From Gordonia mangrovi (lineage in GTDB: Bacteria > Actinomycetota > Actinomycetes > Mycobacteriales > Mycobacteriaceae): a stretch of DNA of 64,000 nucleotides. A program made the position numbers and the translations under genes. A model generated the notes under the pieces. The model searched no databases. It was not told the origin of the DNA and saw only the letters and a list, made by a program, of their open reading frames with translations. Shown here piece after piece: positions 8,946-18,260 of the stretch (the stretch's first letter is position 1; each line of letters begins with the position of its first letter). The stretch covers positions 2,976,001 through 3,040,000 of the forward strand of contig NZ_CP102850.1 of assembly GCF_024734075.1 (NCBI RefSeq), in the 5' to 3' direction.

Positions 8946-10421
8946 ATGACCGAGAATACCCTCGCACCTTCGTCTTCACCGCAATCGAATGCTGACGCTG
9001 CTACTACACCTGCGTTGACCGGCCGGATGAGCATGGGCGCGTTGCTGCTCACCGTCCTGGCATTCTCTGCGCCCATCGCTGTTGTTGCGGGATACATACC
9101 GTTCACCATCAGTTTCGGTGGCCCCGCGGCAACGCTGATCTTCATCATGGCCACCGTATTCCTGCTGCTGTTCGCGGTCGGCTACGTAACCATGGCCAAG
9201 AGTCTTCCCAAACCCGGCTCATTCTATGCGTTCATCAGTGCCGGACTCGGCAAGATCCCCGGCCTGGGAGGGGCCTTTCTGGCAGTGGTCTCCTACTTGC
9301 TCATGCTCGGCGGCTGCTATGTTTTCATCGGACTGACCGCCAACGAGTTCATCGCGAGTCTCGACGGTCCGGAGATTCCATGGTGGGTGTGGACCATCGC
9401 GTCCTGGCTCATCGTCAGCGTCATGTGCTACTTCCACATCGAGGTGTCCGCCAAAGTTCTCAGTGTGGCAATGCTTCTCGAGATCGCCATCGTCCTGGTT
9501 TTCAATGTAGCTGTACTTGTCCACGGCGGTGGTCCCGAAGGATTCTCCGCCACCCCGCTCAATCCCGCCGAACTTTCCAACGGCGACATCGGGGTCGCGA
9601 TGCTCTTCGCCATCATGGTCTTCCTTGGATTCGAGGCGACGGCCCTGTTTCGTGACGAGGTCCGCGACCCGGACAAGACCATTCCCCGTGCCACCTACGG
9701 TGCCGTACTGTTCGTCGGGACGCTCTACATCGTGTCGTGCTACCTCTTGACGACGGCCTACGGATCGAATGCAGTGGAAACCGCGACAAACGACCCGAAG
9801 TCCATGTTCCCAGATGCAATCGGGAATCTCGCAGCGCCGGTCTTTACACAGCTCACTTTCCTGTTCATCATCACATCTGAACTGGCGGCTGCCATCTCCG
9901 TGCACAACGTCACCGCACGTTATGCCTATAACCTCGGAGTCGACAATGCTCTGCCGGCGTGGCTCGCCCGGGTTCACCCTCGCCACCATTCGCCCTACCG
10001 TGCATCAGTAACGGTTGCCGCAGTGGTTGCCGTGATCCTGGTGATTCTAAGCTTGGCGAACACTGCGGGAGAAGGACTGGACGCACAGCTATTCGGTCTC
10101 GGCACCGTCGGCGTCCTGGTGTTGATGTGTTTGGTCAGTCTGTCGGTCATCGGTTGGTTCGCGCGTCGCGGGATTTCGAACGGCGGCAATGTCTTCAAGT
10201 GCTTCATCGCCCCGGCGCTGGCTGTGATCGCATTGGGGACTACGGTTGTGCTGGCCGTAATGCATCTGGACCTGGTTGTCGGTGGAGCGCCGGGGCAGAA
10301 CACGGGCCTCCTCTTCATTCTGGCTGCATCGCTTCTGTGCGGATCTGTACTGGCCGTTTACTTCCGGGCGCGCAAGCCCGAGGTGTTCAGGAGACTGGGA
10401 CGCGCCGACGTCGCGGGATGA
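8946..10421 (+). CDS. APC-family amino acid/amine permease 1
   Basis: 491 residues with about 12 hydrophobic membrane spans in the inner membrane, ATG at 8946 with AAGGAG 7 bases upstream. Family signs: the first-span region ending in GYIPFTISFGGPAA, AKSLPKPGSFYAFISAGLGK (amino-acid permease signature) and GFEATALFRDEVRDPDKTIPRATY, which is characteristic of the amino-acid/GABA/ethanolamine permease group. Probably imports the amine or amino acid used by the module. A paralogue follows directly, about 200 bases downstream. Confidence 0.88.
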   Translation: MTENTLAPSSSPQSNADAATTPALTGRMSMGALLLTVLAFSAPIAVVAGYIPFTISFGGPAATLIFIMATVFLLLFAVGYVTMAKSLPKPGSFYAFISAGLGKIPGLGGAFLAVVSYLLMLGGCYVFIGLTANEFIASLDGPEIPWWVWTIASWLIVSVMCYFHIEVSAKVLSVAMLLEIAIVLVFNVAVLVHGGGPEGFSATPLNPAELSNGDIGVAMLFAIMVFLGFEATALFRDEVRDPDKTIPRATYGAVLFVGTLYIVSCYLLTTAYGSNAVETATNDPKSMFPDAIGNLAAPVFTQLTFLFIITSELAAAISVHNVTARYAYNLGVDNALPAWLARVHPRHHSPYRASVTVAAVVAVILVILSLANTAGEGLDAQLFGLGTVGVLVLMCLVSLSVIGWFARRGISNGGNVFKCFIAPALAVIALGTTVVLAVMHLDLVVGGAPGQNTGLLFILAASLLCGSVLAVYFRARKPEVFRRLGRADVAG

Positions 10422-10625
10422 CACGCCTGCGCGTGTTGTCAACTTCTCGCCGACGACATTCTCGATCGAATAGGAAGCCGGACTTCATCTCGCTCACTGA
10501 GGCCTCGTAGAGGTTTGCCCTGCAACCGAGGTGCGCAACACCCCAAGGATCGTGACAGGTGGCTCATTCGGAGCGCGTCGCGATGTCACCGTCCTTCAGC
10601 CCAGCTCACTCAGAGAAAGCCAGCC

Positions 10626-12086
10626 ATGACCCAGGACGCTAGTGCCACAGCGGAAACCGACTCGACCGCGACCACATCTCCCGCCGGCTTAACCGGGAAT
10701 CTCGGAGTACCTCACCTCGTATTCACGGTGATGGCCTTTCAAGCGCCGGTCGTGGCGTTCATGGCCTATATCCCGGTGATGATCGCCACCGGCAACGGTG
10801 TCGGGTCACCTGCGGCGATTCTTGTCGCAGGAGTCGTTCTAGCGCTATTCGCGGTGGGACTGATCGCGATGTCGAGAAGCATGTCGAATCCCGGAGGGTT
10901 CTACGCCTACATCACCGCAGGCCTGGGTCGAGAGGCGGGACTCGGCGCGTCGTTCATCGCGCTCATCTGCTACTTCTTCACCCTCGTCGGGATATATGCG
11001 CTGCTGGGCGTTTCCCTGGAGTCGCTGTGCCGCGACCTTTTCCACGGTCCGGACATCACCTGGTGGGTCTGGACGGCGATCGTATTCGTGATCGTCACCG
11101 CACTCGGACATTTCAGGATGGATGTCTCCGCCAAGGTTCTGTCGGTGTTCCTTATCCTCGAGCTTGTCCTGATCAGCGCATATGACATCGCCGTGATCGC
11201 GCGCAATGGCACATCGGCGTTCTCGCTGGACTCTTTCGCGCCGGACAACGTGTTCTCCGGTTCGCTAGGACTCGCGTTGATGATGGGTGTCGGGCTCTTC
11301 GGTGGCTTCGAGGCAACATTGATCTTCCGTGAAGAGGTCAAACGACCAGAGCGCACCATCCCCCGTGCAACGTTTCTCGTCATCGCTATCGTCGCGATCT
11401 TCTTCGCCTTCACAACCATGCTCTTCATCAATGCCGGTGGAGCGGAAGCTGTTCTGGCGTCCGCTGGCGCCACAGATGCATCGATGGCGAGCATCCAGGA
11501 CAACCTCGGCTCGGTGGCGGTGGACATCGCGACAGTACTGCTCGTGACGAGTAGTTTCGCCGTACTGCTCGCCGCACACAACATCACCGCCCGATACCTT
11601 TTCAGCCTCGGCACCGACGCGATCATCCCGCGGACGGCGGGACTTGCTCATCCCAAACACGGTTCGCCACACGTAGCTTCGGCGATCACCAGTGTCGCGG
11701 TGTTGGTGGTCCTGGTGCCCTTCGTCCTCGCCGATGGTGATCCGAACATGTTCTACGCACGATTCGTGGGCGTGTACAGCTACTCCTTACTCGCTTTGCT
11801 CTTCCTGACCAGCCTCGCGGTGCCGGTGTACCTGATCCGGAGGCGCGACCACCCGGGTGTCAACCGTTGGAATTCCATTGTGTGCCCGGTCCTCGCCGTG
11901 ATCCCTCTGGCAATCGTCGTTGTGTTCGCCACCAAGAATTTCAGCTTGCTCGTCGGGGCCTCGGCAGTCATCTCGGACACGATGCTCGCGGCAATCTACC
12001 TGTTGTTCGTGTTCGGAGTGGTGCTGGCGCTCATCTATCGGCGACGCCGACCCGAGGTGTACGCCCAGATCGGGCGCCAGCAGTGA
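10626..12086 (+). CDS. APC-family amino acid/amine permease 2
   Basis: 486 residues from the ATG at 10626 (GAGAAAG upstream); an in-frame ATG 37 codons earlier gives a hydrophilic, non-family extension and is rejected. It is a clear paralogue of the preceding permease: MSRSMSNPGGFYAYITAGLG, GFEATLIFREEVKRPERTIP and the same pattern of about 12 membrane spans. The two may import different substrates or differ in affinity, or one may export a product. The 204-base spacer before it shows no obvious terminator. Confidence 0.88.
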   Translation: MTQDASATAETDSTATTSPAGLTGNLGVPHLVFTVMAFQAPVVAFMAYIPVMIATGNGVGSPAAILVAGVVLALFAVGLIAMSRSMSNPGGFYAYITAGLGREAGLGASFIALICYFFTLVGIYALLGVSLESLCRDLFHGPDITWWVWTAIVFVIVTALGHFRMDVSAKVLSVFLILELVLISAYDIAVIARNGTSAFSLDSFAPDNVFSGSLGLALMMGVGLFGGFEATLIFREEVKRPERTIPRATFLVIAIVAIFFAFTTMLFINAGGAEAVLASAGATDASMASIQDNLGSVAVDIATVLLVTSSFAVLLAAHNITARYLFSLGTDAIIPRTAGLAHPKHGSPHVASAITSVAVLVVLVPFVLADGDPNMFYARFVGVYSYSLLALLFLTSLAVPVYLIRRRDHPGVNRWNSIVCPVLAVIPLAIVVVFATKNFSLLVGASAVISDTMLAAIYLLFVFGVVLALIYRRRRPEVYAQIGRQQ

Positions 12087-12174
12087 CGCTGAGCCTGACG
12101 TTCATGACTCGGCGTGACCGTACTCGCGTGCAGTGCACCGATCATCAACAGACCCGCTACTGAGAGGAGCCGTC

Positions 12175-13413
12175 ATGCCAACAACTCACACAGAAGGTGA
12201 CCGAGCGAAGGCCGCCATCGATATCAGGCCGTTCGGGGAGATGCCGCGCACCAGGGACCATCTTCCGTGGACAGATCCCCAACTGCGCCGCGACCCCTAC
12301 CCGTTCTACGCCCATGCGCAGACACATGCCCCGGTCAGTCGCGACGAGGACGGTACCGTCGTGCTCACCAAGTACGCGGACCTCATGCACTACGGGAGGT
12401 TGCCGTCAGTTCTCATTGCGCCTGAGTGGGACAAGGCCGGTGCGTGGAGCGTCCTGAGCGACATGGCTCTGGGTCACGACGAACCTGACCACACTCGACT
12501 CAAACGACTCACCTCGAACTGGTTCACGCCGAAGCGCGTCCGTCAATGGGTGGCGATCACCGCGTCTGTCACCGACGAAATCCTCGATCGCATCGGCGCC
12601 GACGGCCTGATCGATGGTTCGTCGCTCGCCGTGGAGGCGACACATCGCACCATCTGTCGCGTGCTGCAGGTGACCGAGGACGGGTTCGACGATGTGCGCC
12701 ATTACATGCGGATGGCCATGCCGATCCTCAGTGCGGTGGCGGGGCCCGAAGACTTCGAAGCTTGCGAACAAGCCCACGTCTACCTCCAAGGCCGCGTGCG
12801 CGAACTCCTCGAACATGCACGCGAGAATCCGGGCGACGGACTTATCCACGAACTCGTGGAAACGGAGCAACGAGGTGACATCACAGCCGCTGAAACACTG
12901 GCGACCGCGTTGTTCTTCTACACCGTCGGCCATATGGACGCGAGTTACCTGATCTCGTCCGGACTCCAGCTGTTCGCTGAGCAGCCTGCGGTGTTCGACG
13001 CGTTCAGAACGAATCCGGACGTCCGCCAGAACATCGTCAGCGAGCTCGTGCGTTACGACGCCCCTGAGCCTGTTGTCACCAGAGCGACGAGCGAGGATCT
13101 CGACATCGGTGGCTTCGAGGTCCCCGCCGGAAGCACACTCCGCTTGATGCTCGGCGCCGCCAACCGCGACCCGGACGTGTATGACGATCCACAGAAGTTC
13201 GACTACACACGGCCGCCGGCGCAGTCGCGCAGTCTCACCTTCAGCCTGGGAAGTCACAGCTGTCAGGGGCGATTGCTGGCGGAAGCCGAGATCAAGACCG
13301 TGTGGGAACGAATTGCCCTGCGCTACTCGCAGATCAAGGTGGCAAGCGCGCCCGAGATGATGTTGACCGATGCGTCGCGTCACTTCATCACCCAGCCGTT
13401 GCGGTTCACCTGA
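12175..13413 (+). CDS. Cytochrome P450 lacking the I-helix threonine
   Basis: 412 residues from the ATG at 12175 (GAGAGGAG upstream). Haem ligand Cys363 in FSLGSHSCQG, the ExxR pair E290/R293 in SELVRYDAPE, and the C-helix segment HDEPDHTRLKR. In the I-helix the usual (A/G)G-x-(D/E)-T reads VGHMDAS (251-257): the acid Asp255 is kept but the threonine that stabilises the Fe-peroxo intermediate is Ala256. P450cin and XplA, which also use flavodoxin-type partners, also deviate at this acid–alcohol pair. Likely hydroxylates or dealkylates the substrate that feeds the amine enzymes; substrate unknown. Confidence 0.92.
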   Translation: MPTTHTEGDRAKAAIDIRPFGEMPRTRDHLPWTDPQLRRDPYPFYAHAQTHAPVSRDEDGTVVLTKYADLMHYGRLPSVLIAPEWDKAGAWSVLSDMALGHDEPDHTRLKRLTSNWFTPKRVRQWVAITASVTDEILDRIGADGLIDGSSLAVEATHRTICRVLQVTEDGFDDVRHYMRMAMPILSAVAGPEDFEACEQAHVYLQGRVRELLEHARENPGDGLIHELVETEQRGDITAAETLATALFFYTVGHMDASYLISSGLQLFAEQPAVFDAFRTNPDVRQNIVSELVRYDAPEPVVTRATSEDLDIGGFEVPAGSTLRLMLGAANRDPDVYDDPQKFDYTRPPAQSRSLTFSLGSHSCQGRLLAEAEIKTVWERIALRYSQIKVASAPEMMLTDASRHFITQPLRFT

Positions 13414-13468
13414 CGAACCGCGACCTCGCAAAACCGACCGATTTGATCACTGAAAGGTTCTATCAGCC

Positions 13469-13822
13469 ATGACATCTGTAACCACGTCGACTGTTCTGAT
13501 CAACGACGCCGAGAAGATCGAGTTGGAGGACTGGGGGCCCCTGCCGGAGGGGACCGGAGAGCCGATGAGCACGGCCGGGAAGGTTCTGTGGAAGGGTGAG
13601 GGCCCGCTCGAAGCCGGCCTCTGGAAATGTGCGCCCGGTCCATCGCGGTGGTTGTTCGAGACCAACGAATCGATCACGGTGCTGACGGGCCGGATGACCG
13701 TCACCGAGGACAGCGGCGGTTCGTACGTCATCGCGGCAGGGGACAGCGCTGTATTTCCCAAAGGCTGGTCGGGAACGTGGGATATCGAGGAAACCATTTT
13801 CAAGGTCTACACCGCGTTCTGA
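13469..13822 (+). CDS. Small cupin-domain protein (DUF861/ureidoglycine-aminohydrolase-like)
   Basis: 117 residues forming one double-stranded beta-barrel: two cupin blocks around TGRMTVTEDSGGSYVIAAGD and AVFPKGWSGTWDIEET. This type of single-domain cupin often sits in amine or ureide catabolic operons; it lacks the full HxHx(3,4)E...H metal set of catalytic dioxygenases, so a binding, isomerase or accessory role is as likely as catalysis. Follows the P450 gene in the same direction with a TGAAAGG site upstream. Confidence 0.78.
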   Translation: MTSVTTSTVLINDAEKIELEDWGPLPEGTGEPMSTAGKVLWKGEGPLEAGLWKCAPGPSRWLFETNESITVLTGRMTVTEDSGGSYVIAAGDSAVFPKGWSGTWDIEETIFKVYTAF

Positions 13823-13871
13823 CCCAGACACGGGGGTTCATTGTTCAGAATTCATGGACAACTGAATCAGG

Positions 13872-13926
13872 AGAACTGTCTTCGACCACGGACGCACCCC
13901 CGGTCGCGGCCGTGGTCGAAGGTTCT
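13872..13926 (+). terminator. Stem-loop between the cupin and phosphotriesterase-like genes
   Basis: CTTCGACCACGG at 13880-13891 pairs perfectly with 13910-13921 (12 bp, 18-base loop), and AGAAC 13872-13876 pairs with GTTCT 13922-13926 beyond a 3-base bulge. No U-tract follows, so it may be an intrinsic-like terminator, an attenuator or a processing/stability element that lowers expression of the last gene. Confidence 0.6.
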
Positions 13927-14011
13927 GCCTGACGATATGCGCAGTCGGGGGCGCCCGCCAGGCACCAATCCCACGGGCCGTGCCAGCTCGTGGTGAAAAA
14001 CTGCAGGAGAA

Positions 14012-15073
14012 ATGATGACACACAAACTGCGCACCGTTCTCGGTGACATCGACCCTAGCGAGATGGGTCAAACACTGCCTCACGAGCACATTCAGGGCGT
14101 CTGCGATGTGTACTGGTACCCGGGTGATGACCCGCTGGCTGACCCGGACCCAGCCGCCGCCCCGCGCGTCGACAATCTGTGGCACTGGAAGGAGAACCCG
14201 GTCGCCAACAAGGGCAACATGCACATGACAGACGAACAAGTGTCCATCGACGAGATGCGAATTCTGCCCGACCTCGGCGTGCGAACCGTGGTGAACCTGA
14301 CGCCGATCGGTATGTATCGAAATGCTGAGGGGCTGCGTCGAATCTCGCAGGCGGCCAACGTCAACATTGTTGCCGGCTCCACCTACTACACTGCCGAGTC
14401 ACACCCTTCAGAGCTCAAGGACATGTCCGAGGAGCAGATCTCGCAACGGATCGTCGATGACATCACGACCGGAATGGACGGCACCGACATACGAGCAGGA
14501 ATCGTCGGTGAGGTGGGACTGTCGTGGCCCCTCGACCCTGTCGAGGAGAAGGTTCTTGCCGCCAGCGTGGACGCCCACCGCAAAACGGGAGCGGGGCTGG
14601 CGATCCACAACCCGTACTACGCGCACGGGATCGGCGGGCTCGAACCTCTTCGGGTGATCGCTGAGCGAATCTCGGAGCTCGGGGCCGATATGAGCCGGGT
14701 GATCATGGGCCATACCGACGGTTTCGCACGTGACCCCGGATTCATCGAACTCGTTCGCGACCACGGCTTCGTCGCGGAACTGGATATGTTTGGGTACCAA
14801 TCGGGATACGAACCCGAAGCAGATTTCATGTACCCCGCAGACGGTGACCGGGTCGAGGTCATCTTGGCGATGGCGCAGGCAGGTCTGGCCGATCGTCTCG
14901 TGTTGTCCCATGACGTCATCTTCAAGACCACCTTGATGCGCTGGGGAGGTCACGGCTTCGGCTACATTCACCGCGTGATCGTTCCGTGGCTGAAGCGAAA
15001 AGGATTGGACGACAAAGTACTCGAGCAGATTCTCGAGACGAACTGTCAGAACATCCTGCCGATGGCGGTGTGA
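14012..15073 (+). CDS. Phosphotriesterase-family metal hydrolase (amidohydrolase superfamily)
   Basis: 353 residues. The binuclear metal site of the family is complete: H24 and H26 in LPHEHI, Glu167 in GEVGLSW as the bridging residue, H199 in LAIHNPYY, H234 in MGHTDGF and D301 in LSHDVIFK. Bacterial phosphotriesterase carries a carbamylated lysine at the bridge; the glutamate seen here marks the PHP/lactonase-like subgroup, so lactone, ester or amide hydrolysis is more likely than organophosphate cleavage. Two ATG codons in tandem begin the frame. Probably a late step of the P450/amine module. Confidence 0.85.
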   Translation: MMTHKLRTVLGDIDPSEMGQTLPHEHIQGVCDVYWYPGDDPLADPDPAAAPRVDNLWHWKENPVANKGNMHMTDEQVSIDEMRILPDLGVRTVVNLTPIGMYRNAEGLRRISQAANVNIVAGSTYYTAESHPSELKDMSEEQISQRIVDDITTGMDGTDIRAGIVGEVGLSWPLDPVEEKVLAASVDAHRKTGAGLAIHNPYYAHGIGGLEPLRVIAERISELGADMSRVIMGHTDGFARDPGFIELVRDHGFVAELDMFGYQSGYEPEADFMYPADGDRVEVILAMAQAGLADRLVLSHDVIFKTTLMRWGGHGFGYIHRVIVPWLKRKGLDDKVLEQILETNCQNILPMAV

Positions 15074-15252
15074 TCGACTCGGGCGATCGGGCTCGGCACG
15101 GCCGAGTGCCGCCACGCTCTCTTCGCGGAGCACACTGCGTTGGCGAGTGGGTACCGCCGGCTGCCACCTCGGATCTCGGGTCGCCGACCGAGTCCGGGGT
15201 GGCAGTACAGGGCGACTATGCGATTGTGATCACGCGCCGTGCCACCATTCGT

Positions 15253-16788
15253 TCACAACTCTCGCTTGAGGATCTTGCCCGTGCTGGTCATGGGAAGGCT
15301 GTCGACGAACCTGATGACACGGGGGTACTTGTAGGCGGCGAGTCGCTGTTTTGCCCAGTCGACGAGTTCGGCCTCGGTGAGCTCACCGTGCTGGAGGTCT
15401 CGAACGACGACCGCGTGAATCTCCTCGCCGTGCGAATCGTGTGGCACTCCGACGACCGCAACGAGTGACACAGCTGGGTGGGTCATCAGCAGTTCTTCGA
15501 TCTCGCGCGGGTACACGTTGTATCCGCCGCGGATGATCATGTCCTTGCTCCGGTCGACGATGTAATACCACCCGTCGTCATCGCGACGCGCTAGGTCCCC
15601 TGTTCGAAACCAGTTGTCGTGTATCGCTTCACGCGTGGCATCCGGCCGCTGGTAGTAGCCCTTCATGACATTCGGACCGCGGACGGCGATCTCGCCGATG
15701 GCGGTGTAGCCATCGTCGTTGATGGCGTCGGCAACCTCAGACCAATCATCGTTGATGAGCTTCATTTCCACGCCGGGGATCGGAACGCCGATCGATCCGA
15801 TGCGCGGTGGCTCGCCGAGCACGGAGAATGATGTGACCGGTGATGTCTCCGATAGCCCGTAACCCTCGAGAATGGTGACGCCGAACTGGTCGAAAAAGTC
15901 TTTGTGGACTTCGCCGGGCAATGCTGAGCCGCCGGCCACCGCGATCCGGAGGTTGTCGGCGACCCCAGACACATCGATGCCATCGTCAGCCGCGCGCAAG
16001 AGTGCCCAGTACATTGTCGGCACTCCCGCGAAGAACGTGATGCGATGTGTCCGCATCAACTGCAGTGCGGTCGAGGCATCGAAGCGGGGCAGCATGACAA
16101 TCTTGCTGCCGAGAGCGATTGCGCTGTTCTGGATGACCGTCTGGCCGAAGGAGTGGAACAACGGCAGCACGCACAGGTAGGTGTCGGGCGTTGCCTCGTC
16201 GCATCCGAACAGCTCAGCGCTGACGATTGCGTTGCTGCGCATGTTGCTGTGCCGCAACTGAGCGCCCTTCGGCCGACCGGTGGTCCCTGACGTATAGAGC
16301 AGGACTGCGGTTGCGTCGTCTTCGACCGCGACTGTGTCGAAACCCGTTGGTTCAGACGCCCACGGCGCATGGCTGAGGTCCGCGGGTACGACGATCAGTG
16401 ACCGGCAGGATTCGGATTCTTCCGATGCGCTCGCTGCGGCCTGCCCGATGGAGAGCTCCGGAGAGCCTTCGAAGGCCACATAGGCGATTGAGTCCGAGTC
16501 ATCGAGGTGGTAGGCGATCTCGCGACTCTTGAGTAGCACGTTCAACGGGACGACCGTAGCTCCGGTCTTGAGAATCCCGAAATAGACGATCGTGAACTGC
16601 GGAAGGTTCGGAAACGACATCGCGACCTTGTCGCCGGGTTCGACGTCGTGCGCCACCAACAGGTTCGCAACCTGGTTCGCCGCCCGGTCGAGCTGCTCGT
16701 AGGTCAATCGTGTGTCTCCACACGCCACGGCCACACGGTCGCCGTGGCGGGCGGCCGTACCAGTCAACAGATCCGCGAGATTGGTCAT
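15253..16788 (-). CDS. AMP-forming acyl-CoA synthetase/ligase
   Basis: 511 residues from the ATG at 16788. Adenylation motifs are intact: YTSGTTGRPKG at about 165-174, GYGLSETSP, DGWYYIVDRSKDMI and the C-terminal TGKILKREL with the catalytic lysine at 505. Activates a carboxylic acid with ATP and CoA. It is the last gene of the IclR-led operon (17 bases after the MmgE/PrpD stop), so it may activate an acid released by the lyase, such as propionate, or the imported substrate itself. An open frame extends further upstream but over the neighbouring gene. It converges on the phosphotriesterase-like gene. Confidence 0.9.
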   Translation of the reverse strand: MTNLADLLTGTAARHGDRVAVACGDTRLTYEQLDRAANQVANLLVAHDVEPGDKVAMSFPNLPQFTIVYFGILKTGATVVPLNVLLKSREIAYHLDDSDSIAYVAFEGSPELSIGQAAASASEESESCRSLIVVPADLSHAPWASEPTGFDTVAVEDDATAVLLYTSGTTGRPKGAQLRHSNMRSNAIVSAELFGCDEATPDTYLCVLPLFHSFGQTVIQNSAIALGSKIVMLPRFDASTALQLMRTHRITFFAGVPTMYWALLRAADDGIDVSGVADNLRIAVAGGSALPGEVHKDFFDQFGVTILEGYGLSETSPVTSFSVLGEPPRIGSIGVPIPGVEMKLINDDWSEVADAINDDGYTAIGEIAVRGPNVMKGYYQRPDATREAIHDNWFRTGDLARRDDDGWYYIVDRSKDMIIRGGYNVYPREIEELLMTHPAVSLVAVVGVPHDSHGEEIHAVVVRDLQHGELTEAELVDWAKQRLAAYKYPRVIRFVDSLPMTSTGKILKREL

Positions 16789-16805
16789 CGATGAGATCTT
16801 TCTGA

Positions 16806-18260
16806 TCAGAGGGATACAGGCAACGCAGCAACGTCGGCTGCGACGAGTCTGACGATCTCGGATGCGTCGGTCACCGATTCGAGATCGAGTACACGGCTCT
16901 CGATCTCGTGCCAACGTGCGGTGATCCCGATGGAATCGGCGAGTCGTCGGGCCTTGGTCACAATGTCGGAATTCGAGAGGGGTCGCGTCGCGCCACCGAG
17001 CGGTCCGTCGACCTCGAAGGTGACTGGCGCAGCACCGCGGAGTTGGAGGCGCATACGAGCGCGGAATCGGCTCTGCGGACCATCGAAGTCCGCACGGTGA
17101 TGTACACGTATGCGGTTCAGCAGTCGCCAGACGTCGTCGGAGTCGATACGCGCGCTGGTGAACTGTTCGGCCAAGACCTGCTCGTCGAGGAGGGCAACCG
17201 CGACGGTGTAGCCGATGTTCATCTGGGCGCCGATGGTCTCGAGTGGTCTGGTGGGCTCCCACCACCCGTGATGATAAGCGGCATGAGAAACTTCGATGTC
17301 CACGGACTCGATGTCGTCAACTGCGATTCCTCGAGAGCGCGCTTCGAGCGCACAGTCGATCGGGGCGTGCGTTGCCGCCATGGACGCGTAGGCCTTGACA
17401 GCAGTATCCATCAGTGTCCACTCACGACCGAGATCGGAAGCGATGAGATCGGCGTCTGGATTGTGTCCCTCGCCGAATGTGGCGAGGAATCCGCCGTAGG
17501 GCCGCTCATAGACACGTTTGATTCCGGTGTATCCCGCCTGCGCGAGTCCGGCCGCGTACCAACCGTTGCGGGACGCGAAGCCGTGGTGCATCCGCTTGGA
17601 CATCGCCTCATACTGAGCTGCCATGAGGCCCGCCGACTGGGTGGCAGCAAGCCCAAGGGCGTCTTCGACTTGTGCTGCGTCAAGCCCGCGGAGCCAGGCA
17701 GAGGTAGCAGCACTCGCATGTGTTCCGAACACTGCTCCGGAATGCCATCCACGAGAGAGCATTTCAGCTCCATGTAATGCGAGTCCGACGCGTGGCCCGA
17801 CCTCATAACCGGCAACCAGCGCAGTAAGCAACTCGTCACCGGAGACAGCGCGGTCGAGCATGGTGATCGTGCTGATGGCACTGGGGAGTACCAGTGAGTT
17901 GCTGTGCAGCGGGGCATGCACATGATAGTCGTCGAGCTCGAAACCCTGGATGAAGGTGCCGTTCAGCAGACAGGCGGCGGGCGCTGAGGTGGTGCGCGCC
18001 CAACCCAGGATGGGGACGTCTCCCTGTCCCTCCATGGCGAGGACAGCCTCGGCAGCGCGCACCGACCAGGGCAGGCGTGCGCCGACCAAAGCACATGCCA
18101 GCCCATCCAGCATCACATGAGCGGCTCGTAGACGGACCTCGGCCGGGATGTCGTCGTAGCTCAGTGATGCGACCCAGGTTGCGAGGCGTCCGGTGACGCC
18201 GTCGGGTTCTGTCGGCAACGCGGCGGGGTCGGCGATGCCGGTGGTCGGAGTCGTTGTCAT
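16806..18260 (-). CDS. MmgE/PrpD-family protein (2-methylcitrate-dehydratase-like) 1
   Basis: 484 residues from the ATG at 18260, which overlaps the permease stop by 4 bases. Family features: an N-terminal all-helical domain (LATWVASLSYDDIPAEV, HVMLDGLACALVG), GFELDDYHVHAPLHSN with the conserved acid/histidine cluster, and the LGLAATQSAGLMAAQYEAM helix. Members dehydrate 2-methylcitrate or isomerise citrate-like acids such as aconitate; many have no known reaction. A second family member is encoded at 26889 in the same apparent regulon, so two different hydro-lyase or isomerase steps are probable. Confidence 0.88.
   Translation of the reverse strand: MTTTPTTGIADPAALPTEPDGVTGRLATWVASLSYDDIPAEVRLRAAHVMLDGLACALVGARLPWSVRAAEAVLAMEGQGDVPILGWARTTSAPAACLLNGTFIQGFELDDYHVHAPLHSNSLVLPSAISTITMLDRAVSGDELLTALVAGYEVGPRVGLALHGAEMLSRGWHSGAVFGTHASAATSAWLRGLDAAQVEDALGLAATQSAGLMAAQYEAMSKRMHHGFASRNGWYAAGLAQAGYTGIKRVYERPYGGFLATFGEGHNPDADLIASDLGREWTLMDTAVKAYASMAATHAPIDCALEARSRGIAVDDIESVDIEVSHAAYHHGWWEPTRPLETIGAQMNIGYTVAVALLDEQVLAEQFTSARIDSDDVWRLLNRIRVHHRADFDGPQSRFRARMRLQLRGAAPVTFEVDGPLGGATRPLSNSDIVTKARRLADSIGITARWHEIESRVLDLESVTDASEIVRLVAADVAALPVSL

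Noticed and set aside
15074-15252. Possible hairpin CGGCAC-N6-GTGCCG at 15094-15111 as a terminator between convergent genes
   Set aside because: Short arms and a competing alternative pairing (CTCGG/CCGAG) make it indistinguishable from background in high-GC DNA.
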